A stretch of DNA of 64,000 nucleotides from Curtobacterium sp. MCLR17_032 (GTDB lineage Bacteria; Actinomycetota; Actinomycetes; Actinomycetales; Microbacteriaceae): contig NZ_CP126268.1 of NCBI RefSeq assembly GCF_003234795.2, positions 744,001 through 808,000 on the forward strand, in the 5' to 3' direction. Shown one piece after another: positions 50,448 to 58,857 of the stretch. The notes under the pieces were generated by a model. That model saw only the letters and a list, made by a program, of their open reading frames with translations. It did not search any database and was not told where the DNA came from. The translations under genes were made by a program, and so were the position numbers. The stretch's first letter is position 1, and the number at the start of each line of letters is the position of its first letter.

Positions 50448-50956
50448 CACCCGAGCGTCCCGGGCTCGCCCTTGAACGGCCCGACGATGTCCGCGGTGAT
50501 CCAGCCGCCGTAGAAGTCGCCCTCCTGCGCGCGGACGCGTTCGCCGGCGACCTCGCACGAGTCCATCTGCGACGGGTACACGGCCACCAGGTCGCGCAGT
50601 TCGCCGTAGCCCTGCCACGGCGTGCGGTAGGTCCAGGCACCTCGACCGACGACCTGGTCGCCGCCGTGTACGTCGAAGTACGAGGCGCTGCCCTTGAACT
50701 CGCACATGCTCGACCCGCTGGTCGGGACGAGGGCGTCGGGCGCGAAGTCCGCGATCGGCAGGTAGTACACCGGCGGGTGGCTCGTCTCCAGCACGCGCAC
50801 AGCACCGGTCGTGTCGGCGATCACCTGTCCGCCGAGCCGGACGACGACCCGGGCGGGGGTCCGTTCGACCCGGGGTGGGCGCGGGTAGTCCCACACCGAC
50901 TCCTGCCCGGGGCCGGGGACGTCGGGGGTGGGGTGGCCGGGGCTGCGTCGGGTCAT
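50444..50956 (-). CDS. DUF427 domain protein
   Basis: 170 aa from ATG 50956. Core of DUF427: RVVVRLGGQVIADTTGAVRV, HPPVYYLPIADFAPDALVPT, SMCEFKGSASYFDV and AWTYRTPWQGYGEL. These small beta proteins are widespread in actinobacteria with unknown chemistry. Coupled to the 105-aa gene. Confidence 0.88.
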   Translation of the reverse strand: MTRRSPGHPTPDVPGPGQESVWDYPRPPRVERTPARVVVRLGGQVIADTTGAVRVLETSHPPVYYLPIADFAPDALVPTSGSSMCEFKGSASYFDVHGGDQVVGRGAWTYRTPWQGYGELRDLVAVYPSQMDSCEVAGERVRAQEGDFYGGWITADIVGPFKGEPGTLGW

Positions 50957-51153
50957 GACACCAGTTCTACCCGTCGGGACTGACGGACTGGAGGCTCGCC
51001 ACCAGCTGGCACGTCGACCCACCCTCCACAGGTGGTCGCGTCCGGACGGTTCTGCACAGCCCGTGCCAGATGCTGGCCGCGCGCGCGCATCCGCGGCACG
51101 ATGGTCAGCGGCGGACGACGCCGACGGCAACCACCACGACGACGGGGGACGAC

Positions 51154-51846
51154 ATGTTCGGGATCGGTAAGAAGAACAAGCAGGACGACGCAGCCGGCAC
51201 GGCGGCACCGGCACCTGCGCCGGCGGCGGCCGGGCCCGTGACCGACCTGGGCGTCGTGTCGGGACGCATCAGCCTCGAGAAGCGTCAGACGGTCAGCCTG
51301 CGCAAGACCCAGAAGACCACGGTGACGATCTCGTGGCCGAACAGCACCGACTACGACGTGTACGCCCTGGTGCGCTACCGGGACGGCCACGTCGAGACCG
51401 TGTCCCAGTTCGGGACCAAGACCGACCGTGCGTTCACCCCGCGCACCGCCGACGGCGCCGTGGTGCACCTGGGGGACCAGCGGCGCGGTGCTCGGGGCGC
51501 GACGACGATGGCGGACGAGGTCGTCGAGATCACCCTGACGCCCGAGATCGACCGCATCGTGCCGGTCGTCTACTCGGCGCAGTCGAACGGCACTGGGTCC
51601 TTCCGGCGGTACAGGGTCGGCATGACGATCGACAACGGTGCGGGCGACGTCGTCGAGATCGCGGCGCGTGACGCCGACAGCAACGACAAGGTGTACTCGT
51701 GCGTGCCCGGTGTGATCACCAACGGCGAGCAGGTGCACGTCGAGAAGGTCGAGCTGTACTCGGCGCCGAAGTCCGAGCGGCGGCCGGTGGTGAACGCGGA
51801 CGGCACGGTGACGATGGACGCCGGTCCGGTGAACGCGTACAAGTAG
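51154..51846 (+). CDS. TerD-like stress protein
   Basis: 230 aa from ATG 51154 (GGGGGAC upstream); the ORF could open at 51070 without support. A short Ala/Pro linker (TAAPAPAPAAAGPV) precedes a TerD-type domain: TISWPNSTDYDVYALVRYRD, GAVVHLGDQRRGARG, DEVVEITLTPEIDRIVPVVY and YRVGMTIDNGAGDVVEIAAR. TerD domains bind calcium in general stress and tellurium resistance; the usual acidic calcium ligands are only partly visible here (GDQRRG instead of GDNxxG). Confidence 0.8.
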   Translation: MFGIGKKNKQDDAAGTAAPAPAPAAAGPVTDLGVVSGRISLEKRQTVSLRKTQKTTVTISWPNSTDYDVYALVRYRDGHVETVSQFGTKTDRAFTPRTADGAVVHLGDQRRGARGATTMADEVVEITLTPEIDRIVPVVYSAQSNGTGSFRRYRVGMTIDNGAGDVVEIAARDADSNDKVYSCVPGVITNGEQVHVEKVELYSAPKSERRPVVNADGTVTMDAGPVNAYK

Positions 51847-51888
51847 GGGATCCGGCGGCGGCGCTGACCTGGCCCCGGCCCGTGCGGG

Positions 51889-52911
51889 TCAGCGCCGGAG
51901 CGTCGCCCGCGGGTACTCGCCGAACTCGTTCCGGTACGCCGCCGAGAACCGGCCGAGGTGCGCGAACCCCCAGCGTCGGGCGATCGTCTGCACCGAGGTG
52001 CCGGTGACGTCCGCCTGCAGGAGGTCCCGACGGACGCGCTCGAGTCGGGTGCGGAGCAGGTACGTCATCGGGGTCTGGTCCAGGTGTCGCTGGAACGCCT
52101 CCTGGGTGGCCCGGACGCTGAGCCCGGCGGCACCGGCGATGTCCGACACGCTCAGCGGCTCGGCGACGTGCTCGTGGACGTACTCGACGGCGGCACGCAA
52201 CCGGGCCCGGCGGGGCAGCAGCACGGCAGGCGGCAGCGCCGTCACCGTCACCGGGTACATCCGGAGGAACGCGGCCGCGGTCCCGCGGGTCAGCGTGTGC
52301 CAGAGGAGGGTGTCGACCCCACCGGTCCGGAGCTCCCGCGAGAGCAACGACAGGCTGCTCCGCCACTGTGTGATCGCTGTCGGGTCGAGGGGCCGGAGGT
52401 GGTCGATGCCGAGGTCCGTGACCTGCCCGGTGTGGAACACCTCGTCCGCGACCTCGTGCACGAGCCGGCGGGACATGTGCACGAGCCGCTGGTCGTGGTC
52501 CTCGTACTCGAAGACGAACTCCCGGCACGTCGGGAAGAGCATCGGCACGTCGAGCTGGAGCGGCACCCGGTCCTGTGTGACATCAGGCACGCCCTCTCCG
52601 GACGTGATCCACTGCACGACGTAGTCGGGGAGCGGGGGAGCGGGGGAGCGGGGGATGGCCCCCCGGATGTGGCCGCCGATCTGGGACCGGCGGAGCGTGA
52701 CGTCGTGGTCACCGACCGCGCTGTAGCGGTAGGCGAACGCGTGGTCGGTGGTGCGGGCCTGCCACTCGCGGCCGTCGTAGAGACGTCCGATGTCCGCGAC
52801 GACCGCGTCGCTCGAGGTCCCGGAGGCCTCGATCCGGACCGGTCCGACCGCATCGGCCGACCTCGCGGTGGTCTGGGCGCGTCGGGCGGTGACGTCGAGC
52901 GTGCTGGTCAT
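51889..52911 (-). CDS. AraC family regulator
   Basis: 340 aa from ATG 52911 (GGGAGAC upstream). N-terminal sensor domain (residues 1-200, FAYRYSAVGDHDVTLRRSQI) and C-terminal double HTH (EPLSVSDIAGAAGLSVRATQ, then IARRWGFAHLGRFSAAYRNE). The same plan and sensor motif (WRYRAVGDGDVTVGTSS) occur in the AraC protein at 61577, so the two are related. Target unknown. Confidence 0.9.
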   Translation of the reverse strand: MTSTLDVTARRAQTTARSADAVGPVRIEASGTSSDAVVADIGRLYDGREWQARTTDHAFAYRYSAVGDHDVTLRRSQIGGHIRGAIPRSPAPPLPDYVVQWITSGEGVPDVTQDRVPLQLDVPMLFPTCREFVFEYEDHDQRLVHMSRRLVHEVADEVFHTGQVTDLGIDHLRPLDPTAITQWRSSLSLLSRELRTGGVDTLLWHTLTRGTAAAFLRMYPVTVTALPPAVLLPRRARLRAAVEYVHEHVAEPLSVSDIAGAAGLSVRATQEAFQRHLDQTPMTYLLRTRLERVRRDLLQADVTGTSVQTIARRWGFAHLGRFSAAYRNEFGEYPRATLRR

Positions 52912-53103
52912 GATCGTCTCCCTGTCGACCGTCGACGTGACGGTCGGGTCGCAGCTGTCCCTGTCAGCGCTCCTCCGGCGTTCGAGGAACTGCACGCCGA
53001 GCGAAGCTCGCTGACGGGGACGGTACGCAGATGTCCGTCAGACGTTCAGGGGTCGACGTTCTCGTCACGGAAGTGTGGGGCGAGTCACCAGACGTTGCTC
53101 GGT

Positions 53104-54693
53104 TCAGGCAGCGACCACCAGCCCCGCCGCGCGGTCCGCAGCGGCGTCGCCGCGGAGCATCCGGTCGGCAGTCCGCAGGGACAGCGCCATGATCGTCAGC
53201 GCCGGGTTCGCGATGACGGCGCTCGGGAAGACCGAGTTGTCACAGACCCACAGGTTCGGGACGTCCCACGATCGTCCGGCCGCATCGACGACCGAACTGT
53301 CGGCGTCCGCGCCCATCCGTGCGGTGCCGATGGTGTGCGCGGTCCGTTCGAGGACCCGGACGTCCTTCCCCCCGGCCGCCTCGATGATCGCGGTCATCGT
53401 CCGCACCGCGTGGCGACCGATCGCGTCCTCGTTCTCGCCCGGGGTGAAGGTGATCGTGGCCTTCCGGATGCCGTGCTCGTCGACCTCTTCCCCGAGCACG
53501 AGCCGGTTGTCCTCGTACGGCAGGCACTCGGCGTTGATGCCGACCCCGGCCATCTGCGGGTAGTCGCGCATCGCCTTCACCAGGGCGGCACCGCGCAGCC
53601 CGCCGCCACGGACCAGCGAGGTGGCGAAGGTCAGCGGCTGCACGCCGAGGCTCTGGATGAGGTACCCGCCGGCGAAGTCGGCGTCGGACGGACGGACGAA
53701 GTCCTCGGTGATGATCGACGACGGGTACCCGCGGTAGGAGCGCATCGACTCGTCGAACCGCGCCCAGACCTGGGTGGCGCCGTGCGCGGTGAAGTTGCGG
53801 CCGACCTGGTCGCTGCTGTTGGCCAGACCGGTGTGCAGGAGCAGGCGCGGGGTCTCCACGCCACCGGCGGCGAGCACGAGGGCCCGGGTGCGCTGCCGGT
53901 GGTCACGGCCGTCCTGGCGGTAGACGACCGCCTCGACCTCGCCACGGGCGTCGAGCTCGATGCCGTGGACGAACGCCTCGGGACGGATCTCGGCGCCGAA
54001 GGCGACCGCGGCCGGCAGGTACGTGGTGTCCATCGACACCTTCGCGCCGTTCCGGCAACCCTGGTGGCACGAGCCGCACGACACGCAGGCGTGCCGGAGA
54101 CCGTGGTGCTCCTGGTGCCGGTCCTCGGTGGTGAGGGCGACCGGGGCGTCGGTGGCGGTGATGCCGACCGCCGCAGCGCCGCGCATCATCATGTCGGACG
54201 ACGCGTTCCGGCCCGGCGGGCGCATCGAGTACCGGCGGGACGGGTCCCACGGGTAGTGCTCGGGGCCGGCGACTCCCACGTCGTGCTCGACCTGCTCGAT
54301 GTACCGGATGAGCTCGGCGTGGTCGATCGGCCAGTCGTGTCCCTTGCCCGACTCGGTCGCCAGGTGCAGGTCGTGGGCACTCGGACGGGGCGTGAACGCT
54401 CCCCAGTGCAGCGTCGAGCCGCCGACTCCGGTGCCGCTGTTGTTCGGACCGAAGGCGGTCGGGGCGCCGCCGCCGCTGATCCGCTCCTCCATCCAGTTGA
54501 TGTCCGCCGGTGCCTCGACCTCGTCGGGTAGGTGGTCGCCCGGTTCGGTGTTGCGGCCGGCTTCGAGGGCGACGACCCGGAGGCCCGCTCGCGCCAGACT
54601 GGCGAGCAGCGGTGCGCCGCCCGCTCCGGTGCCGACGACGACCGCGTCCACGATCTCGTCCTCGCCGTAGCGACGCTGGTGTTCGAGCCTCAT
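53104..54693 (-). CDS. GMC-type FAD oxidoreductase (sugar/alcohol dehydrogenase large subunit)
   Basis: 529 aa from ATG 54693, overlapping the previous stop (ATGA). FAD site VVVGTGAGGAPLLASLARAG, then LEAGRNTEPGDH and GTGVGGSTLHWGAF. A cysteine cluster (CVSCGSCHQGC) recalls the iron-sulfur-bearing large subunits of gluconate and FAD-glucose dehydrogenases. The C-terminal GMC motif is GTARMGADADSSVVD with NPALTIMALSLR. It oxidises an alcohol or sugar, passing electrons onward, probably together with the subunit-3-like domain in the upstream gene. Confidence 0.9.
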   Translation of the reverse strand: MRLEHQRRYGEDEIVDAVVVGTGAGGAPLLASLARAGLRVVALEAGRNTEPGDHLPDEVEAPADINWMEERISGGGAPTAFGPNNSGTGVGGSTLHWGAFTPRPSAHDLHLATESGKGHDWPIDHAELIRYIEQVEHDVGVAGPEHYPWDPSRRYSMRPPGRNASSDMMMRGAAAVGITATDAPVALTTEDRHQEHHGLRHACVSCGSCHQGCRNGAKVSMDTTYLPAAVAFGAEIRPEAFVHGIELDARGEVEAVVYRQDGRDHRQRTRALVLAAGGVETPRLLLHTGLANSSDQVGRNFTAHGATQVWARFDESMRSYRGYPSSIITEDFVRPSDADFAGGYLIQSLGVQPLTFATSLVRGGGLRGAALVKAMRDYPQMAGVGINAECLPYEDNRLVLGEEVDEHGIRKATITFTPGENEDAIGRHAVRTMTAIIEAAGGKDVRVLERTAHTIGTARMGADADSSVVDAAGRSWDVPNLWVCDNSVFPSAVIANPALTIMALSLRTADRMLRGDAAADRAAGLVVAA

Positions 54694-56039
54694 GGTGTTG
54701 CTCCGTCCGGTTCCCATGCTTCGCGTTGGTCGGCTCCCAGCAGCTGGAAGCCCTGTTTGCGCACGCCGTCCCCGCCGTTGGCGAAGCCGTCGTAGTCGAT
54801 CGCGGCCATCGTGGCCGGGTGTGCGAGCCACTGTTTGACGAGGTCGACGCCGGCGTCCTCGAACCAGGCGCGGAGCTGCCCGGCGTCGAGGATGCTGTCG
54901 GCGGGCTCGTGCGTGCCGTCGTCGACCGCGTCGAGGACGTCGGCCAGGTGCTCGTCGGAGACCGCGGCCTCCGGAGCGAGTGCGTCGAGCGCTGCCCGGT
55001 AGGCGTCGGGGTCGGTGGGCAGGCCGTCGACCCGCCAGCCGTCGCCGAGCCCGTCGGCGAGCTGCGCGTCGACACGGAGCGCCAGGTCGATCTGGCGCTC
55101 GGCCGGCTGCGGGACGACGACGCGGGCCACGGCCCGGAGGGTGTCGAGCTGCGCCACGGAGAGCGCGCGGGGCTCGGCGGCCGGGTCGTCCGGCAGCGCG
55201 CGGGCCGCCAGGACCCCGCGGTTCTTGGCGCTCACCCGGGGCGAGGCGATGACCCGCGCCGACGCGGTGGGGACGACGGGGCCGTGGTCGACCCGTCGTT
55301 CCCAGAAGGAGCGGATGCGGTCGGCGACGGCGTCGGGCTGCTCCCATGGCAGCAGGTGCGCGGCACCCGGGACGACGTCGAACTCGCCCCGCGGCCAGTG
55401 CGGCAGGTTCAGCCCCCGCTGTGCGTCCGGGCCCAGGTCGCCGTCCTCGGCGCCGGCGAGCACGAGTGCCGGCACCGGGCTCGGGGCGATGGTGTCGGAC
55501 CAGTCCTCGCGGCTGCCGCGGGTCAGCCACGCGGTCCAGGCGCCCGGATCGGCGCGCTGCACGTCGTGGACCGCCATCGCGTACGGCTCGGGAGCCAGTC
55601 GGTCGGCGGTGTTCGCGTCGACGAACTCGGCGGCTTCGTCGGGTCCGATCTCGTGGTCGGCGGCCCACGCCAGCATGGACGCGCGGCGCTCCTCGTCCAT
55701 CGGTTCGGGGGAGAGCGGCGAAGCGGCCAACAGCACGACGGCCCGCAGCCCGAACAGTCCGTTCGCACCGCTCATGGTGCGCCCGGCGACGACGGAGGCG
55801 ACCTTGCCGCCCATCGAGTGGCCGACGAGGGCCCACTCGGTGGCGCCGCTCGTGCCGATGGCCCGCTCGACGAGCACGGCCATCTCCTCGACGGTCGTGC
55901 CGGTCGCGGCGGAGCTGGAGCCGAAGCCGGGGAGGTCGATGCCGACCAGGTCGAGCGTGCCGCTGAGTCGGGCGCGCAGGGCGGCGAACTCCTCGGAGCT
56001 GGACCCGAGGGCGTGGAGGCAGAACGCGGTCGCCGTCAT
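54690..56039 (-). CDS. Alpha/beta-hydrolase fused to a gluconate-dehydrogenase subunit-3-like domain
   Basis: 449 aa from ATG 56039. Residues 1-250 are a complete alpha/beta hydrolase: nucleophile elbow VGHSMGGKVAS, acid near VPALVLAGAEDGDLGP, and His in VPGAAHLLPWEQPD. After a linker, residues 290-440 (LSVAQLDTLRAVARVVVPQP, ERQIDLALRVDAQLADGLGD, WLAHPATMAAIDYDGFANGG) match the helical small subunit of gluconate/FAD-sugar dehydrogenases. The fusion is unusual and is coupled to the GMC gene; a lactone made by the dehydrogenase could be opened by the hydrolase. Confidence 0.82.
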   Translation of the reverse strand: MTATAFCLHALGSSSEEFAALRARLSGTLDLVGIDLPGFGSSSAATGTTVEEMAVLVERAIGTSGATEWALVGHSMGGKVASVVAGRTMSGANGLFGLRAVVLLAASPLSPEPMDEERRASMLAWAADHEIGPDEAAEFVDANTADRLAPEPYAMAVHDVQRADPGAWTAWLTRGSREDWSDTIAPSPVPALVLAGAEDGDLGPDAQRGLNLPHWPRGEFDVVPGAAHLLPWEQPDAVADRIRSFWERRVDHGPVVPTASARVIASPRVSAKNRGVLAARALPDDPAAEPRALSVAQLDTLRAVARVVVPQPAERQIDLALRVDAQLADGLGDGWRVDGLPTDPDAYRAALDALAPEAAVSDEHLADVLDAVDDGTHEPADSILDAGQLRAWFEDAGVDLVKQWLAHPATMAAIDYDGFANGGDGVRKQGFQLLGADQREAWEPDGATP

Positions 56040-56381
56040 GCCTCGTTCCTACCGGTCGAGCCGTCCTGCCCCTCAGCCCGCTGTACCCCTCGTGCGCGCG
56101 AGGGGCGTCTGCGAGGCGTCCCAAACTGGAGGCCCGCCGCACCTCGATCGGCACCGGTACGCCGATCTCGGGGCCAGTCCGGTTCACGCGGTCCGCGCAC
56201 GACCGGAGCCGCTATCGGCACCGGGAACGGTTCGGGGTACAAGTCCAGCCCCGGAAACGACGCGTTCCTGGAATCCGGCTGGAAGTCGTGACGCGGCCGT
56301 GACGATCGTCCTCTCCAGCCCGTCTCATCCGTGAACAGCACCCGCTGGGAACGCCCGGCGGGTCACTCGGAAGGAGACACC
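56040..56381. other. Divergent promoter region, 342 bp
   Basis: Between the hydrolase fusion (minus) and the Asp23 cluster (plus). No gene is supported. GGAAGGAGAC before 56382 is the ribosome site of the first Asp23 gene. Sequences such as GTACAAGTCCAGCCCC near 56237 do not let me define a promoter. Confidence 0.4.
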
Positions 56382-56837
56382 ATGGCCGACACCACGACCA
56401 CCCCGAACACCCTCGCCACCAGCAAGTCCGGGGCGAACACCGGCACCCACGCCGCCACCGGCAAGACCGTCATCGACGACACCGTCGTCTCGAAGGTCGC
56501 CGGCATCGCCGCCCGCGAGGTCAACGGCGTGCACTCGCTCGGCAACGGCGCAGCCCGTGCCATCGGCGCGATCCGCGACGCCATCGGCCAGCGCGACCAC
56601 GGCCAGGGCGTCAAGGTCGAGGTCGGCGAGAAGCAGGTCGCCGCCGACATCACCATCGTCGCCGAGTACCCGGTGAAGCTGCAGCAGGTCGCCGAGGGCG
56701 TCCGCTCGTCGGTCTCCCGCGCCCTCGAGCAGATCGTCGGCATGGAGGTCGCCGAGGTCAACGTCACCGTCCAGGACGTCTTCATCCCGGGCGACGACGA
56801 CGAGGACGACGACAAGAAGGAGTCGCGAGTCGCATGA
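56382..56837 (+). CDS. Asp23/Gls24 family envelope stress protein
   Basis: 151 aa, ATG behind GGAAGGAGAC. Core of Asp23: KTVIDDTVVSKVAGIAAREV, GVHSLG, VGEKQVAADITIVAEYPVKL and VAEVNVTVQDVFIPGDD. It is a cytosolic protein anchored to the membrane by AmaP (gene at 57924) and linked to cell-wall stress. First gene of a long plus-strand cluster. Confidence 0.92.
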   Translation: MADTTTTPNTLATSKSGANTGTHAATGKTVIDDTVVSKVAGIAAREVNGVHSLGNGAARAIGAIRDAIGQRDHGQGVKVEVGEKQVAADITIVAEYPVKLQQVAEGVRSSVSRALEQIVGMEVAEVNVTVQDVFIPGDDDEDDDKKESRVA

Positions 56838-57025
56838 GCACCACACTGAGCGGCGCCCTGATCGGCGCCATCCTGGCAGTCGTCGCACTGCAGTTCGGCT
56901 TCTGGGGCTTCGTCCTGGTCGTCGTGTTCGCCGCGATCGGAGCACTCGTCGCGGCCCTCGTCACCGGTCGCATCGACCGGAACGCCCTGACCGACGTGCT
57001 GACCGGGCGCCGGAGCTCCCGGTGA
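56834..57025 (+). CDS. DUF2273-like small membrane protein
   Basis: 63 aa; ATGA overlap with the Asp23 gene and a GTGA overlap with the next. Two close hydrophobic segments (LSGALIGAILAVVALQFGFW, GFVLVVVFAAIGALVAALVT) and a charged tail, the standard third member of Asp23 operons. Confidence 0.82.
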   Translation: MSTTLSGALIGAILAVVALQFGFWGFVLVVVFAAIGALVAALVTGRIDRNALTDVLTGRRSSR

Positions 57026-57339
57026 CCGGCGGCCCGGGCACCGTTCCGGGCCGTGTCGAGATCACCACCCGTGCCCTGACCTCGTGCGCGCGCGCCGTCG
57101 CCGCTGAGCGGCTCGGAGCGCCCGCGAAGCGGGTTCGGGTGGAGCTCGGCGACGCCCGCGGGGCGTTGGCCCTGGAGATCACCGGCCCGGTCGCCGCCGG
57201 CACCGACCTGGTCCAGGCGGCGACCACCGCAGCGGCCGAGGTCCGCAGCCGCGTCAGCGCCCTCACGGGACGTCGTGTCGGATCGGCACGCATCGAGTTG
57301 ACCGGGATCGTGCGCGAGCGCGACACCCGGGTCCGGTAG
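57022..57339 (+). CDS. Asp23-operon accessory protein, 105 aa
   Basis: GTG start overlapping the prior stop. The chain (GRVEITTRALTSCARAVAAE, VRVELGDARGALALEITGPV, RRVGSARIELTGI) has the strand-helix pattern of a reduced Asp23 domain. It is encoded within the Asp23 cluster and probably interacts with its members. Confidence 0.7.
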   Translation: MTGGPGTVPGRVEITTRALTSCARAVAAERLGAPAKRVRVELGDARGALALEITGPVAAGTDLVQAATTAAAEVRSRVSALTGRRVGSARIELTGIVRERDTRVR

Positions 57340-57351
57340 GAGGAGAACACC

Positions 57352-57927
57352 ATGAGCAGCAGTTCCGTCGAACGCCGGCTGCGTCGCCGCAGCGTGCACC
57401 GTTCCCGGTCCACGGCAGTGTCCGTGGCGTTGGTGGTGCTCGTGCTGGTCGCGGCGTGGATCGGCACCGAGTCGGTCCTCCGTGCGGTCGGTGCGGCGCC
57501 ACTGCTGGCCGACCCGCAGACCGCGGTGGACGCCGCACTCAAGCCGGACGCCACCTTCGTCACCCTGGTCGAGGTCATCGCGGCGGCGCTCGTCATCGCC
57601 GGTGTGGTCCTCGTCGTCCTGGCCCTCAAGCCCGGTCGGCAGCACCGCTCCGTGGTGCCGCACGACCGCGGTGCCGTGGTGATCGACTCGTCGATCATCG
57701 CCTCGACCGCCCGGAACGCCGCCGGCCTGGCCGCCGGTGTCCCGGACGCGCACACCACCGCGAGTGCCCGTGGCGCCCGCACCGAGGTGCACGTCGTCCC
57801 GATGTCCGGCGTCCCGGTGGACTCGGCAGCCGTCGAGCACGCCGTCGCCGAACGTCTCGGCCGTCTGGACGACCGGTTCGGCCGCCACGTCACCGTCCGT
57901 GTCAGCGAGAAGGGCACCCTGTCATGA
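57352..57927 (+). CDS. DUF6286-like membrane protein
   Basis: 191 aa, ATG behind AGGAG. Basic start (VERRLRRRSVHRSRS), two membrane helices (VALVVLVLVAAWIGTES, LVEVIAAALVIAGVVLVVLA) and a ~90-aa cytosolic tail of Asp23-like strands (TEVHVVPMSGVPVDSAAVEH). Found with AmaP in actinobacterial stress operons. ATGA overlap with the next gene. Confidence 0.8.
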   Translation: MSSSSVERRLRRRSVHRSRSTAVSVALVVLVLVAAWIGTESVLRAVGAAPLLADPQTAVDAALKPDATFVTLVEVIAAALVIAGVVLVVLALKPGRQHRSVVPHDRGAVVIDSSIIASTARNAAGLAAGVPDAHTTASARGARTEVHVVPMSGVPVDSAAVEHAVAERLGRLDDRFGRHVTVRVSEKGTLS

Positions 57928-58487
57928 CCTCGAGCAACCGCACCCTGAACCGGATCATCCTGTTCGTGCTCGGCCTCGTCGCCGTCGTGGTCGGCCTCGC
58001 CATGGGCGCCGGTGTCCTGCCGGCCGTCCGTGACGCGCTCAAGCCGTACCTGACGTTCCCCGACCGCGTCGAGGTCCCCGCGACCTCGCTGTGGATCGTC
58101 GCGGCGGTCTGCCTCGTCGTGGTCGTCCTCGCACTCGTCTGGGTCTTCACGCGTGGCCGTGGCGGTACCGCCGTCGCCGTCCGTGAAGCCCAGGGCGACG
58201 ACGAGGTCACCGTGAACGTGGCCCTCGTCCGTGACGTCATCGACCACGAACTGGCCGGCGTGCACGACGTCGTCTCGTCGAAGGTCGACATGTACACGGT
58301 GCGCAAGCACCGTGCGGCACGGCTCCGTGTCGCGGTCCGCCGCGGCGGGGACGCCGTCACGGTCCTCGACGCCGTGGACTCGGCGATCGCCACCCTCGAC
58401 CGGACCCTCGGTCGCGAGGTGCCGGTCCTGGTCCACCTCACCGGCGGCACCCGCTCGGCCCTCTCGAAGGCCAAGCGCGTCGCCTGA
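57924..58487 (+). CDS. amaP: Alkaline shock response membrane anchor protein
   Basis: 187 aa from the ATGA overlap. Two helices (IILFVLGLVAVVVGLAMGAG and LWIVAAVCLVVVVLALVWVF) are followed by a cytosolic domain (VNVALVRDVIDHELAGVHDV, ARLRVAVRRGGDAVTVLDAV). This is the AmaP plan; it holds Asp23-family proteins at the membrane. Symbol given on the basis of domain plan and operon. Confidence 0.8.
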   Translation: MTSSNRTLNRIILFVLGLVAVVVGLAMGAGVLPAVRDALKPYLTFPDRVEVPATSLWIVAAVCLVVVVLALVWVFTRGRGGTAVAVREAQGDDEVTVNVALVRDVIDHELAGVHDVVSSKVDMYTVRKHRAARLRVAVRRGGDAVTVLDAVDSAIATLDRTLGREVPVLVHLTGGTRSALSKAKRVA

Positions 58488-58597
58488 CGGACGTGCCACG
58501 GGCCTCCCGGCCGGCGGCACCGCCCAGTACCACCAGCACGACCCACACCACACGACCGCGGTCGAACCCTCGTCCGCACGACCGGAAGGAGCCCGTC

Positions 58598-58771
58598 ATG
58601 GGACTCGACGACAAGATCAAGAACGCTGCACAGGACATCGCCGGCAAGGCCAAGGAGGCCTTCGGCAACGCGACCAACGACGACTCCAAGGTCGCCGAGG
58701 GCAAGAAGGACCAGGCCGCCGCGAGCGCGAAGCAGACCGGCGAGGACGTCAAGGACGTCTTCCGCAAGTAG
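58598..58771 (+). CDS. CsbD family stress protein
   Basis: 57 aa, ATG behind GGAAGGAG. Typical CsbD: MGLDDKIKNAAQDIAGKAKE, then DDSKVAEGKKDQAAASAKQT. CsbD-like proteins are general-stress (SigB-type) products of unknown mechanism. Followed by a strong terminator. Confidence 0.9.
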   Translation: MGLDDKIKNAAQDIAGKAKEAFGNATNDDSKVAEGKKDQAAASAKQTGEDVKDVFRK

Positions 58772-58782
58772 CGACCAGCAGA

Positions 58783-58825
58783 CACGACGGGGCACGCGCG
58801 CGTTCGAGCGCGGTGCCCCGTCGTG
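58783..58825. terminator. Terminator hairpin
   Basis: CACGACGGGGCAC and GTGCCCCGTCGTG, 13-bp perfect arms, with further G/C pairing possible inside the loop. It separates the CsbD gene from the second Asp23 unit. Confidence 0.7.
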
Positions 58826-58857
58826 CGCTCACGGCACGCTCGACCGAGGAGGAAACC

